From assembly GCF_025370935.1 (NCBI RefSeq), contig NC_133493.1:5938565-6002564 (forward strand): a DNA stretch of 64,000 nucleotides. Reading direction: 5' to 3'. The DNA comes from Choristoneura fumiferana (Eukaryota; Arthropoda; Insecta; Lepidoptera; Tortricidae). The position numbers and the translations under genes are program-made. Positions 42,096 to 53,243 of this stretch are shown here, piece by piece (position 1 is the first letter of the stretch; each line of letters begins with the position of its first letter). The notes below the pieces were generated by a model that saw only the letters and a list, made by a program, of their open reading frames with translations, did no database searches and was not told the origin of the DNA.

Positions 42096-42364
42096 GTCAT
42101 GGTAGCCCTGTGGTTTGACCTATGGGCTCTCAAGTAGAGGGTCGTGGGTTCAAACCCGGGGTCACATCTCTGAGTTTTTTGAAATTCATTTGAAAAATGT
42201 CATTTAAAATTTACCACGAGCTTTACGGTGAAGGATACATCGTGTGTGAAGTTCCCGATCCGCACTGGGCCCGCGTGGGAACTACGGCCCAAGCCCTCTC
42301 ATTTTGAGAGGAGGCCTGTGCCCAGCAGTGGCGTAATAGACTGGGATGATGATGATGATGATGT
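42096..42364 (+). mobile_element. SINE-B with 9-bp duplication
   Basis: 'aaaatggag' at 42087-42095 and 42365-42373. B box 'gggttcaaacccgg'. Internal deletion before 'gtgtgaagttcccg', and GAT tail. Confidence 0.8.
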
Positions 42365-42409
42365 AAAATGGAGGTAAATAAAATGCCAAAAATTGCCGTG
42401 TAACTCAAG

Positions 42410-42600
42410 TTCCGCTACAGCGCACCCCTTGCGCCTGCGCCGGTATCAATGCAGCTGCAAGTGTGGCTCACGTAGCGGCGCCGACATATTTCACGTCCGT
42501 GGCTCCTAATGCCGCGCCATTATTCGATGCGAGCCATCCCGACGTTATTAGCGGAGCCTAGAACCTGCGTTCACCAAGTCCGTTAAACCAATTTTAGTTT
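42410..42600. other. GC-rich, CpG-rich patch
   Basis: Contains 'gcgcctgcgccggtatc' and 'tagcggcgccgacat'; clearly richer in GC than the surroundings. No long frame and no copy elsewhere in this window. It might be unique host DNA. Confidence 0.35.
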
Positions 42601-42802
42601 TCAGCCAAGGTGTTGCTTTTCCTTACCTGAAAAGGAAAAGTTTTTGTTGCTAACTCTATAGTTCTGTTAGCATAAACTAACCTTACCAACAAAAAGTTGG
42701 AAAACCCCCGACTTTGTCACTTCAAATTTCACACACACACACATAAACATCACGCCTGTAAGTATTTCCAAATGGGGTAGGCAGAGCACACGAACGTTAC
42801 TG

Positions 42803-42945
42803 CTTCGGTAAGGTCCTCACTGAAAATCAGCGCCACGGCTTGCCGTGGCATTATGCTGAGTGGGGACCTGTTTAGCGTCATGTATGTCTTTATCTGTTCT
42901 ATGTTTGTTCCTATGTTTGTTTTTTATGGCGTTAAATAAATGTAT

Positions 42946-42975
<30 letters not shown>
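42803..42975 (+). mobile_element. LINE 3' end with TTTC tail, inside E
   Basis: 'taaggtcctcactgaaaatc' to 'taaataaatgtattttctt' and TTTC repeats. 'cttcgg' flanks both sides, a probable short duplication. Confidence 0.65.
42948..42975. repeat. TTTC microsatellite
   Basis: About seven TTTC units, the tail of the nested LINE. Confidence 0.9.
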
Positions 42976-42976
<1 letters not shown>

Positions 42977-43304
42977 GGAGCCACTTTTATCAATCTACGG
43001 ATTTAAGTTTGACAAAAACGGTACAATAGTGACAGGTTGTTAGCCTGTCGCCTACGGTATACCTTAACCTATATCCTCAGTCTACTCTTACGACATCCAT
43101 GGAAGAAATGGAGAGGTGTAATTCTAACCCGACACCACACTTGATGAAATATGTCTAAAAATCATTGCTAGAAAACCTGACTTCAAATAAAAAAACCGCA
43201 TTCAAATCGGTCCACCCGTTTAAGAGTTACGGTGCCACAGACAGAAACACATAGTGGTCAAACTTATAACACCCCTCTTTTTGCGTTGGGGGTTAAAAAC
43301 AGCA

Positions 43305-43382
43305 GTCACTAGTACCAATATCTGACACAACAAAGTTTCAGATATTTTTGCACGCTCCGCTGTGGCAGATACTTGATACTTT
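43305..43382. mobile_element. MITE-R, partial
   Basis: 'gcagtcactagtaccaatat' left end and 'gcacgctccgctgtggcag' right arm; the middle is deleted. Confidence 0.7.
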
Positions 43383-43714
43383 TCATTTGTCTTACTATCC
43401 AAACTACAAATGCTTTATTTATTATTATTTATTTATTTATAGGCCTCTCCGAATAAAAAAACATAGGCCGTATTTTCCACGCGGAGCTATACTTGGTTTT
43501 GATAGGTATAAATTTAACTAAATTTAACAAAACAACGTCAATTGGTGTCTTTAATATTGAAATTCCCCCATTAAAATATCTAAACATTATATTTCTGGAT
43601 TGAAATACACTAGTCTGATTTGTATTACAACGATTGATAAGTAAAATGTTTAAATTCCTTGAATATACCAAATCTGGCAGCTGAAGTTAGTTTACATTTA
43701 GTTAAATACATATC

Positions 43715-44034
43715 ATCATTCATCATCATCATTCCAGCCTATATACGTCCCACTGCAGGGCAGAGGCCTCCTCTCAGAACAAGAGGGCTTGGGCCATGAG
43801 TTCCCACGCGGGCCCAGTGCGGATTGGGAACTTCACACGCACTATTGAATTGCTTCGCAGGTTTGTGCAGGTTTCCTCACGATGTTTTCGTTCACCGCAA
43901 AGCTCGTGGTAAATTTCAAATGTAATTCCGCACATGAATTTCGAAAAACTCAGAGGTGCGAGCCGGGGTTTGAACCCACGACCCTCTGCTTGAGAAGCGA
44001 TAGGTCAAACCACTAGGCCACCACGGCTTTTACA
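43715..44034 (-). mobile_element. SINE-B, full length with target duplication
   Basis: 8-bp 'tacatatc' at 43707-43714 and 44035-44042. ATC tail, 'cctatatacgtcccactgc', B box 'ggtttgaaccc' (inverse) and 'ggccaccacggc'. Confidence 0.85.
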
Positions 44035-44042
44035 TACATATC

Positions 44043-44264
44043 GAAACCAAGTATAGTGCGGTTTGGGAACTTCGAACACACCATTGACTTTACATATTTG
44101 TGCAGGTCTGCACTTAAGTTTTCTTTTACTTAAAGCTTGTAAATTTCAGATGTAATCTCGCACATGAGTTTTGGAAAAATTCAGAGTTGCGAGCCCGGAT
44201 TAAAATTTGACCCACGAAAATCTGCTTGAGAGGCCATAGGTCAAACCACTAGGCCACCACGGTT
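44043..44264 (-). mobile_element. SINE-B, older copy
   Basis: 'agtgcggtttgggaacttcg' to 'ggccaccacggttc'. More diverged than its neighbour and lacks the 3' tail, with the younger copy immediately adjacent. Confidence 0.75.
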
Positions 44265-44423
44265 CTCCAGTTACTAGTAGGCATAAAAGTGCTCTGTACT
44301 TTCCAATACTATTTCATAGTTCACTGCATATAAAAAACATCCGAATTGAGTACCTCCTTTTTTGAAGTTGGTTAAAAAGCCTTTTTTTCCAAGTTGTATC
44401 CAACATTTTGCCGAAGCCAGAGA

Positions 44424-44475
44424 CGAGTGGAATGAGAAAGGGGAGGCCTTTGCCCAGCAGTGGGACACTGTATAG
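44424..44475 (+). pseudogene. RTE C-terminal scrap
   Basis: Reads DEWNEKGEAFAQQWDTV then TAG, the terminal RTE signature, followed by A-rich sequence. Confidence 0.6.
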
Positions 44476-44606
44476 GCTATTTAAAAAAAAAGTTCTTGAG
44501 AGCATATGATTGATATGATTGAGCGCCAGTTAGGGATCGAGCACACTGAAGTTTATAATGTTGTGACGGAACATTTACCCTGTGACGTGTCTATTGCGTC
44601 TCGTTT

Positions 44607-45018
44607 TTCACCCCCGAAGCAAAAAGAGAGGTAAATTTAAGTTTAAATAAATAATGAATATCGTGCAACAATTGACACTTATTGACCTAGTTCCAAACTA
44701 AGCAAAACGATACTAGTATCGTTTATATACGAGTATAGTATATATAGAAAAATCCATACTTTTAAATACATAATATTAAACGTCCAAGACCCGAGAGATT
44801 AGTCAGGTTCTCTAACCACTAACCATAACCATTAAGTTTGACGCCAATGTCGTAGCTCTCTAAGGATAGACCGATTTCGATGCACGTTTTTCACAAGAAA
44901 GCAAATTTCCTCGCTGTGGTTCTCTCTTCAGTGATGGCTGTCCCAGCCGTTTTTGAAATATCGAACTATGAAATAAGAATGTTGAGGTTTTTAAACTTTT
45001 CTAAGTCGGTTAGGTTTT
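44607..45018 (+). mobile_element. MITE-D, split by SINE-A
   Basis: 'cacccccgaagcaaaaagag' start and 'cagccgtttttgaaatatcg' to 'aagtcggttagg' end. 'ttaagttt' at 44637-44644 and 44832-44839 is the duplication made by the SINE-A. Confidence 0.75.
44645..44831 (-). mobile_element. SINE-A, internally deleted
   Basis: 'attgacctagttccaaacta', 'gtccaagacccgagag' and 'tcaggttctctaaccact'. The B box is deleted. An 'actagtatcgtttatatacg' internal change is unique. Confidence 0.75.
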
Positions 45019-45084
45019 AAAGCGTAATTTCCAAACAGATGCTTCAATTACTAATTGATTAACGGTATTTCAGCGTTTTTTAGC

Positions 45085-45235
45085 GTTGGCTGATGCCGCA
45101 GGACGTCCACTGTTGGACATAGGCCTCCCCCATAGACCTCCAGTTGCTTCGGTTGGAAGCGGCCTGCATCGCCCATGAACCCTTAGCTTCAACTGGGTCA
45201 TCCGTCCATCTCGTTGGTGGAATGTAAAGGTGCGG
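45085..45235 (-). pseudogene. RTE LINE C-terminus
   Basis: Inverse of 'QQWT'-type coding: 'gacgtccactgttggacata', 'gcctcccccatagacctcca' and 'cttcggttggaagcggcc'. Same subfamily as 19.5 kb, 5' truncated after about 150 bp. Confidence 0.75.
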
Positions 45236-45671
45236 GCATACTATTTAAAACCAGACGCCACGCCACGCTAGCAGACGCCATCCAACGTGTGTCAGTACTT
45301 ATCATTCCCGTATATTTATTATGGTCAAGTGCAGATAGATGGCGTCGCGTTTTAATAGTATGCTTCCGCTTTAATACTATTGGCAAAATCTTACTGATAT
45401 AATAAATAATATAAATCAGCATTATTCTCGGTGTGACAGAACCCTTACGCTGTTGCACTGTACGACCGTTCTTACACGAGTCTGCATCGCTTCGGAATTG
45501 TCTTGGTAATTGAAACGTTCACGTATTTCTATTAGTCTAGAATAAGGATGTGGTCAATGAGGAGCTCAGCGTTTTGAATACATAGTATACGCGACTATTT
45601 TATTTAAAAGGAAGCAGCTTAAAGCTAGTTCAAAAATATTAATTGTGAGAAAAATGAGATATACACGGTAC
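45236..45671. other. Spacer with imperfect inverted repeat
   Basis: 'atactatttaaaaccagacg' (45238) and 'gcgtcgcgttttaatagtat' (45342) are partly inverted, so 45238-45362 is probably another MITE. Frames here are chance. Confidence 0.45.
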
Positions 45672-45785
45672 ATTCACCAGCACTAATATAGCACAATAAA
45701 GTGTACATAAATATTTGACACGACTCTATATCTGAGCGTGTCAGATATTTTTGAACGCTCGGCTGTGGCAAATACTAATGCAGGA
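45672..45785. mobile_element. MITE-R, diverged
   Basis: 'attcaccagcactaatat', 'cataaatatttgacacgac' and 'gtcagatatttttgaacgct' follow the R hairpin. Confidence 0.7.
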
Positions 45786-46009
45786 AACCTACACAACAAC
45801 ATAAAAATTAAATACTCAATATTTTAACATAAACACGCACACACACGCACACTTAATCATAATTTCACATAACTATTCGTACAGCCGTTAGTGTGTAAGA
45901 TTTTTTAAGTGCTATGTCCTATCCTATCCTGTACTTAAATATGCAAAAACTTTTTATACCACTGCATAATGGTGACTTGCAATTTTGCTCAACGTTGTTA
46001 ACCATCAAC

Positions 46010-46245
46010 CTCACCATCATCAGACGTCCACTGCTGAACAAAAAACGCCACAATGAACGAAAACTCGTCACTCGCAACTCTCGCGATATTGTCAGTCCGC
46101 CTAGTGGGAGGAATTCCAACGCTTCGTGGTTGCCACTCGAGAAGTTTTCTTCCCAACAGTTATCTGTTCATCCACAGATGTGGCCCGCCTAATACTATTT
46201 AAACTTGCATATTCTTCGGGCTATGTCGGTGACTTCTCCATTATT
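46010..46245 (-). mobile_element. RTE family Q
   Basis: 'catcagacgtccactgctg' to 'tattcttcgggctatgtcgg'. Longer on its 5' side than the copy at 1 kb. Frames on both strands are incidental. Confidence 0.75.
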
Positions 46246-46513
46246 TCCTAACTGCCGTAACTAAACAGTCCTATATTAAACGCTATCGCTTCATCAAAGA
46301 CGTGTCTCACTGACAGTACTGTGTACACAGTTAATTGAAATAGCACGTCACTCGTAGAACTTTGAATTTGTAGGGAATAAAAATTATTTCACCGTTCCTA
46401 GAAATTCTACCATTACTTTGAGAAATGATAAGAAAATGTTTTGATAATTGCGTACATTAGTAGCGCTGCACTTACTGAATTTCAGGAGATTTGCAAAATC
46501 GAGCATCTCTTTT

Positions 46514-46610
46514 TAGGGTTCCATATGCAAAATGGCAAAAACAGAACCCTTAGGTATAGTTTCATCATGTCTGTCTGTCTGTCTGTCTTTTTCCAACCTT
46601 TTCCCAAAAG
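46514..46610 (+). mobile_element. Repeat F, partial
   Basis: 'agggttccatatgcaaaatg' followed by 'gtctgtctgtctgtct'. Confidence 0.65.
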
Positions 46611-46734
46611 CTTTATAGGTTACCTAACGTGAGTATTGGCATAAGACCTGCGATTTTCGGGAGATTGATGTAGGATGACCATACGGTCCATACATGGTCC
46701 AGTGGTTATTGGTTTTAACAACACAATACAATAA

Positions 46735-46855
46735 TTACAAAAATATTCTGTATTGCACACAACAAATCAGTACAAAATTTTTACATTGACACAATATTCA
46801 GGGTAGACAATAGGCGGTCTTATCGCTAAAAGAGATCTCTTCCGGACTACAAAAA
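46735..46855 (-). mobile_element. Jockey-like LINE tail
   Basis: 'aataggcggtcttatcgcta' and 'gatctcttccggacta', inverse of the 57.9-kb copy. Confidence 0.7.
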
Positions 46856-46861
46856 TATCAT

Positions 46862-47015
46862 TAATCCATCTATCTATCTATGTAATACCTTTAAACGAGC
46901 AATTCTTGTGTATATATATATATATTTCGGAGATCTCGGAAACGGCTCCAACGATTACGATGAAATTTGGTATGTAGGGGTTTTCCGGAGCGGAGCTCGG
47001 TCGTCCAGATATTTT
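46862..47015 (+). repeat. Repeat H
   Basis: 'taatacctttaaacgagcaa', 'ctcggaaacggctccaacga', 'tgtaggggttttcc' and 'gctcggtcgtccagatat'. A second copy is nested at 60.0 kb. Possibly Helitron-derived; the family is not certain. Confidence 0.6.
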
Positions 47016-47166
47016 TGATTAACTAAACAGTGGAGTAATAGCGTGAGACCTCATCTAATTTAAAACAATTTCGGCTGGTTATTAATATTTTTTAACTTCT
47101 GATCACCGATTGAAAATCATCATGTACCTTTCTAACTTTCTAAGCATCAAATCGTTCTAAGCATCT

Positions 47167-47345
47167 AAGCTGAAGTGGGACTGGGCTGGCCATGTTTGCC
47201 GCATGCCAGACGAGTTTTGGGCCAAGATAACCACCGAGTGGATGCCCACCAACTCGAAAAGGACTGGCACTTGTATGCAGGGGACAGAGAGCAGTGGAAG
47301 TATTGGGGGGAGGCCTTTGCTCAGCAGTGGGACAGAATAGGCTAA
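47167..47345 (+). pseudogene. RTE LINE C-terminus with frameshift
   Basis: The frame opens KLKWDWAGHVCRMPDEFWAK, continues ITTEWMP and is then lost. The next register gives DREQWKYWGEAFAQQWDRIG and TAA (47343-47345). W-x-GHV-x-RM followed after a basic stretch by W-x-x-x-GEAF-x-QQW is the RTE pattern; the basic stretch is deleted here. An AAT-repeat tail follows (47346-47360), a different tail unit from the GAT tails elsewhere. Confidence 0.85.
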
Positions 47346-47360
47346 CAATAATAATAATAA

Positions 47361-48687
47361 GCCTAATGTACCTACGTCAAGCACGACGTCCAGGAATGAC
47401 GCTGATTCAATACCCTATCCTTACGTAAGTCTTAACATAACGTCTCCATTGAAATACTCCAGTGGACTAATGATTACATTTCCCCTTTTTAGCTCTCCAC
47501 AAACTCTGAACCAGGGGTTGGCAACCTTTTTAACAAGCAAATGCCGCTGACAAATTAAACAAAAGTCGCACTTGTTTGACAATTTGTTGATTGGTAATAG
47601 TAAAATATTTACTGCATTGTTAGTTTTATCTCATGGTTTCGATCTCGTGAAAGAATACAAAATTGGCTAACTCTCTTTATACCATTGGAAATGCTTGAAA
47701 AAAAAACCCTTGATTTTTTTTCCATTTTGTTTATATATTTGACAAAATAATTCACTATTTTTTTCCTTGTTTCATATTGTATAGTTAAAAACGTATTATG
47801 TTTGCGCATCACTTCAGACTAGCTACACCTAACTATTTGCCTACTCTTACACCTATTCTTTCTGTGTGTCATTGTCAGGAGGATGCAAGTGTAAAAAACT
47901 TGGATTTTAAGATCTCCATACAAAACGTGAGTGGGTGAGTGGCAAAGAAGATGTTTGTTTCATGATTCCGCGCGCAGCCGGGGCAGGCGGCTGATTTACG
48001 ATAAAACACGCATCTCGAATTAGATTCGATTCCCAGCGTCAGTAAATTTTCGGGTTATTCAGTTTGAAATTATAAAAAAAAATTACAACGACTCAATTTT
48101 GAAACTAGTGGGACACGAGTTGTCGTCCCCTGGACGAGCTATAAAGAGTTAGGTCTTAAAAGCCCGGAGTTTATAAAGGTGGTCGCTTATCGGTCTGCGA
48201 GCGATCGGTGCTTAACTCCAGCTCGCGATTGCCGGCATTTATCTTACTAATGGTCGCTTACGGTGGACGATAACCTTTATACATTTGGATAACTTTCCAT
48301 TTGTGGCGGGTTTTTTGTTACAAATTGTGAAAAAAAAAACCAACAGCTCTGTGAAAAAGGAGTTTCCCATGATTTGATCTCGTTGATAAGGAGGAAACTG
48401 CTGTTTTTTTTAATTCCGTCCCGCTATGAACCCAATTTGGAAATTATTTTTTTTGTTTGAAAAACTTTCCGTCTGGTCCAATATAAATTAAAAAAATCCT
48501 AACTTAAGTTATGTCAAGTTAAGTAGTAAATTCTTCTTCATTTTTAAACAATTTCGTTTAGTTTTGTTCCGTACAAACTTTGCGGGCTAAAACCTGTGAG
48601 CCAAATTTCATTAAAATCAATTCCACATCAACTCGATGGGAAATATAAACACTTAACTGCTGGTAATCTCGTCAGTCGGTAATAAAG
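47361..48687. other. Spacer
   Basis: 47511 has a hAT-like end 'caggggttggcaacctt' without a partner. 47975-48035 contains a B-box-like 'gattcgattcccagcg'. 48180-48290 is GC-richer. No gene. Confidence 0.4.
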
Positions 48688-48760
48688 AGTAGGGAAAAAG
48701 GCAAAAAATAAGAAAGAAAAAAAATAAAGAAGAGGAAAAAAGGTAAGAAGGTGAAAATCA
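48688..48760 (+). repeat. Purine-rich tract
   Basis: About 73 bases, nearly all A or G ('agaagaggaaaaaagg'). Confidence 0.75.
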
Positions 48761-49819
48761 ATAAATAATACTGTAAATAAATAAATTTGCAACGTAATTT
48801 AAAAATTTGTAACAAAATTGAGGAAATTTCAACAATATCTACTGGAAACACAATGGTTCCATTTTGATACAGTTGTCTCAGCTTTGTTACAATTTTCTCA
48901 TTTTCCTTACGACTTTCAGTTCAGTATCAATTTCGCTATGGTACGCTATTTTCTGTTCACCCTAAAATTGTTTTCTTTGAAACACTACTTTAATGATTTT
49001 AAGAGTTTTATTATTGTGTAATTACGTGTACCTAAACTCTTCTATGTAAAACTTAAAGATCAACTAAGTTTCGATTAAAAACGCAAAAATACAGTCATGA
49101 CTTATGTCAGTTACAATTGAAATGTGATGATGTTACACATAAAAAAATAAAAAATATATAAATAAACAAAAGTGGAAAACAATGTAATTTACGAAGTAAG
49201 AATAAAAAGTCCAAATGTCTCTAGAATTAGCTGTTGCCCCGAGGCCGCGACTTTGTCTTCGAAGAACTTGTACACAATTTAAAAAAAGTTTATTCTGTAT
49301 GTACCTAGGCTCTTTTACTAGTCGTTTTTTATACTACCAGTGCTTTTGGAAGGACCATCATTTTCAAGGTTAAGAAGCCTTCATCGCCATGTATATCGAC
49401 GTCATCGCACCGAATAAAACTCTAAAAGATGAAATCAGAGCTAACAAACACTTTTCCTTGAAATGCTTCGCTTTTTCTGGAAATAACAAGACGGATCGTT
49501 TCTCCCGGGACAGATGCCAAGTGCCGGTAGGAACGTGGTATTAAAGAACAAAAAATGTAACTTCTACATTGTTAGGAACAATTTACTATTGATGCCGATA
49601 CGCCTGATGAAAAGGTTTTTAAAGAATTTTCCTTAAGTGAGTTTTTTGACGTTCTATAAAAGATGGCGGAATATTCCTTTCTTTGGGCAGTTTACATAAC
49701 TAAGTTTACACAAGTTTATATGTCATAAATAAAATTATTATACTGTAATTGAAATATGTAACAGAATTGTCACACAAATTAAATGACAATTAAACCAAAA
49801 AGGGGAACTTAGGTCTCTT
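48761..49819. other. Spacer with Helitron scrap
   Basis: 49216-49262 ('tagctgttgccccgaggccg') is an inverted Lep1 end. A frame at 48818-49021 is compositional. Confidence 0.4.
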
Positions 49820-49888
49820 CATCATCATCATCATCATAATCAGCTGCAGGACATCCACTGTTTGACATAGGCCTCCCCCATAGACATA
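49820..49888 (-). mobile_element. RTE LINE end, short
   Basis: CAT-repeat tail, 'gcaggacatccactgtttga' and 'cataggcctcccccatagac'. Confidence 0.75.
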
Positions 49889-49916
49889 CATAAATATGTA
49901 TATTTCTTCTACTTTT

Positions 49917-50489
49917 TTTAGGGTTCCGTAGCCAAATGGCAAAAAACGGAACCCTTATGGATTCGTCATGTCTGTCTGTCTGTCCGTCCGTATGTCACAG
50001 CCACTTTTTTCTGGAACTATAAGAACTATACTGTTGAAACTTGGTAAGTAGATGTATTTTGTGAACCGCATTAAGTTTTTTAAACAAAAATAGGAAAAAA
50101 AAATTTTGGGGTTCCCATACTTAGAACTGAAGCTCAAAAAATTTTTTTTCATAAACATGCGTATCTATGGATAGGTCTTCAAAAATGATGTTGAGGTCTT
50201 TAATATCATTTTTTTCTAAACTGAATAGTTTGCGCGAGAGACACTTCCAAAGTGGTAAAATGTGTGTCCTCCCCCTCCCCTAACTACTAAAATAAGAGAA
50301 TGATAAAACTAAAAAAAATACATGATTTACCATGCAAACTTTCACCGAAAATTAGTTTGAACGAGATCTAGTAAGTAGCTTTTTTTAATACGTCATAAAT
50401 CGTAAAGTAAAGCAAACTTTTATATTATGTTACTTGCTGCTACGGAACCCTTTATGGGCGAGTCCGACTTGCACTTGGCCGCTTTTTTA
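49917..50489 (+). mobile_element. Repeat F, longest copy
   Basis: Starts 'agggttccgtagccaaatgg' and ends 'ggcgagtccgacttgcactt' + 'ggccgctttttta'. Two internal 'ggaaccct' motifs. Non-coding; the frames on its minus strand are chance. Confidence 0.75.
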
Positions 50490-51023
50490 GAGTAGAAACA
50501 TTTACATATACTTACGCAGAGTAAACGTATGAAACATTGCTGAGCTTCTATTGTACTCTTATTCATAATACTCGTAGCTCTTGCCGACAAGTTTAGTAGG
50601 CTATTCAAGGTAAGATTGAATGAACTGGATAGCTACAACTACAATCTTCAGCCTCATCTGCACCACAGACTTACGATCAGATGAAAATCGCTGGTCAGTT
50701 GTCAACAAAAAGACATGAAAAATAATATGTGGCGTCTCCATAATTCTATCCTACGTCTCTGTAGCTTCTCTATTGTTTGTATTTTACTCGGCATGTGTCG
50801 ATATTTGTCAAGTTACTCCGTCTTATTACCCGCCTTATTGTGTACGCGACATTTCTGTTGAGATTTCTTGAAATTAGTTTTCGATTTTGAGCTTTGATAG
50901 ACTTTTTTTTAGGTTAAGGTTTTAGAAAAGGATGGAACCATCTCTTCTCGTGGGTGTCGTAAAAGCCGATTAAGTGATTTGATGTGAGAGTGGGCGGCAG
51001 CTAGGGGAAACTACCACACTATA
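50490..51023. other. Spacer with E-like scrap
   Basis: 50937-51010 ('ctcttctcgtgggtgtcgta' and 'gagagtgggcggcagctagg') resembles a LINE/E end also seen at 60.65 kb. Confidence 0.4.
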
Positions 51024-52549
51024 TTACAAGCTTTTATTTAGTTTCACCTGTCCCGTTGTCTGTCTGTCTGTCTGTCTGTAATCAAGTCTTGTAAGTTAAA
51101 TTCGACCAACTTTCAGAATTTGGATTGACTTGAACTTTGGTATACTGATGTAAATTGCATGACAATACAATAATCTGGTAGTGACATTCTGGTAGTCCTG
51201 CCAGGATCGTCTCCACAGGATGTAACTCTTCAACGGTTAAAGGCATCGATTTGAAATTTGGTATGCAAATGTAGTTTGGGTGACTATATAAGTACAGTCA
51301 ACAAAAAGAACAGTCCGAAAAAAAGCTTGTATGGAAAGTTTAATTTATACCAAAAACTTTTTTCCCAAAAAAGTCTTCATGCAGGTCGAGGCGGGACCTT
51401 TTTCGCACACAAATCAACATTTAATTTTTTTTTTTTTTTTTTTGCTTAATGCTTATATGTATGTTGTGTGTGGAATAAACTTTTCATTCTCATTTTTCAT
51501 TAGAGTAGACATTGTGTAACTTTAAAATCAACTCCTTACGTCATCGTTTGCTTTTTATGCCAGACCTAGCCATTTTTTGTTTCACTTGACGTGACCACGA
51601 ACGCGATTTTTCGTTTTTGTGTCCTAGTTTTGATCTTTTGCCTCATAACGGTCTTTTGATTGAACAGATTTTTGCAAAAAAAAAATAACAGTGACATTAT
51701 TTTGTTTCTCGACGACGAACGTTTTCGGGGGCACTGGACGAGATCCGAACGCGCAGTTCTTGGCTATATATGCGCCGAGTATTCTACCAATACCTAAATA
51801 GTTACTGATTTTAAAAGTTCATTAGTAAAAAATGACTTTTTACTTTTACTTTTTTTACTTTATGAAGATTGTTTAGTCTTTTTCTCAGAAAAAAATAAAG
51901 ACCAAAAAAATTTTTTTGTTCTTATGAGTAAGCGTTTGTTGAAATGAACAGATTTTTTTAAAGAGATATAAAAAGGCGACCTTATCCCTTAAAAGGAACT
52001 TGTGCATGTTAGATTGGTTAATCAGCTACCGCGGGAGCTAAATAGACCAAACTCGATCAATCACGCAGTTAGTCCCAGCTCGCCACTTAACTAATAGAGG
52101 CTTTTATCAATTTACGGATTTAGTTAATTACCTGCAAGTGTTACGGAATTTTTCTGACATTAATTTTGGGGTGAAATTGTTTTATCAAAAGTTTTTGGTA
52201 AAAAAATCATTTTTAATACAAGCTTTTTTTGCTGACTGTATTTTTTGTTGGCTGTACTTGTATTGTCATCCAAACTACATTTGCATACCAAATTTCAAGT
52301 CGATGCCATTAACAATAAAATTGATGAGTTCCGTCCTGTGGAGACGATCCTGGCCGGACTACCAGGATGTCACTACCAAATTATTGTATTGTCACGCAAT
52401 TTACATAAGTATACCATTTTGTATACCAGTATTTCAAGTCAATCCAACTACTGGAAATTGGTCGAATTTAACTTGCAAGATTTGATTACAGACAGACAGA
52501 CAGACACAGACAGCCAACGGGACAGGTGAAACTATATAAAAGCTTGTAA
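51024..52549. mobile_element. Element G, 1.5 kb with long inverted arms
   Basis: The left arm (51024-51362) and right arm (52186-52549) are inverted over about 340 bp. Shared blocks include 'ttacaagctttta' ends, 'gtttcacctgtcccgttg', a CTGT array, 'gtagtcctgccaggatcgtc' and 'atttggtatgcaaatgtagt'. The roughly 820-bp centre is AT-rich and non-coding, with a possible tRNA-like scrap near 51720-51800. A foldback or long-TIR non-autonomous DNA element fits best. No clear target duplication. The frames at 52138-52529 lie in the arm. Confidence 0.8.
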
Positions 52550-52555
52550 AAACGG

Positions 52556-52665
52556 TAGGCCGCCTATTGCTTACCTTGTAATTTCTCTACCTATTTTCTG
52601 TATCGTTTACTATTTGTGGTGTACACAATAAAATATAGAGTCATTGTATTGTATTACATTGTATG
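52556..52665 (+). mobile_element. Jockey-like LINE tail
   Basis: 'ggccgcctattgcttacctt' to 'agagtcattgtattgtatta'. Truncated at G. Confidence 0.75.
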
Positions 52666-52902
52666 CAAAAGGTTTCGCAAAAGGCTTCGCAAAGGCCTTT
52701 TATATCGCCTTTGATGCGATAAGTTCAATCGGCTAAATGTACCAAAACATGTTGTCAACCACACCAAAATGAACATTCTTAAAACTTATGCAAACGTAAT
52801 CCATTTGAACCTACCGTATATCATTTGGCTGATATATTTGACTAGCCTTTAACCCGGCTTCTCTCGCGAAAACTAATTAGGTAGGTATTCATTTATCAAT
52901 TA

Positions 52903-53102
52903 CTAGCTATGCCTGCGACTCCATTCGCGTAGAATTCCTTTATAGCTGTTCCGCAGGAACTATGCAATTTTGCGGGACAAAAGCTATCCTATGTCTTTCC
53001 TTGGGACTCAAACTATCTGTATACCGAACTTCATCTAAATCGCTTCAGCTATTAAGACTTAAAGAGGTAAAAAACAAACAGACTTACAAACTTTCGCATT
53101 GG
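52903..53102 (-). mobile_element. Lep1-like Helitron, 5' end eroded
   Basis: CTAG end at 52903-52906 with host A at 52902; 'cctgcgactccattcgcgta', 'gcaggaactatgcaattttg' and 'acttacaaactttcgcatt'. Confidence 0.75.
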
Positions 53103-53243
53103 AATAACAAAATCACTTACTGATTTTTCGATATTCTTGCGTACAAATGTTTAATCTAGAGGTATAGAGTAAGAAAAAATATTTATATTCAACACTTAGA
53201 AGTCAGTGTATTATAAAGAATAGTGCATAAATACACTTTATTT

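Larger units (their letters stand above)
42728..43139 (-). repeat. Repeat E, split by a LINE end
   Basis: Begins 'cacacataaacatcacgcct' and ends 'ttctaacccgacacc'; inverse of the 32.7-kb copy. A LINE lies at about 42803-42975. Confidence 0.75.
42688..43297 (-). mobile_element. MITE-D, split by repeat E
   Basis: The left terminus ('caacaaaaagttggaaaacc' to 'caaatttca') and the right part ('ttgatgaaatatgtctaa' to 'gcgttgggggttaaaaa') belong to one D copy. About 40 bp of D is missing at the junction. Confidence 0.75.

Noticed and set aside
47511..47560. hAT element beginning 'caggggttggcaacctt'
   Set aside because: No matching inverted end or 8-bp duplication was found downstream, so only a possible single end.
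51720..51800. tRNA gene on the minus strand in the centre of element G
   Set aside because: A- and B-box-like words are present ('tggtagaatactcgg', 'gttcggatctcg') but no convincing cloverleaf; at most a SINE scrap.
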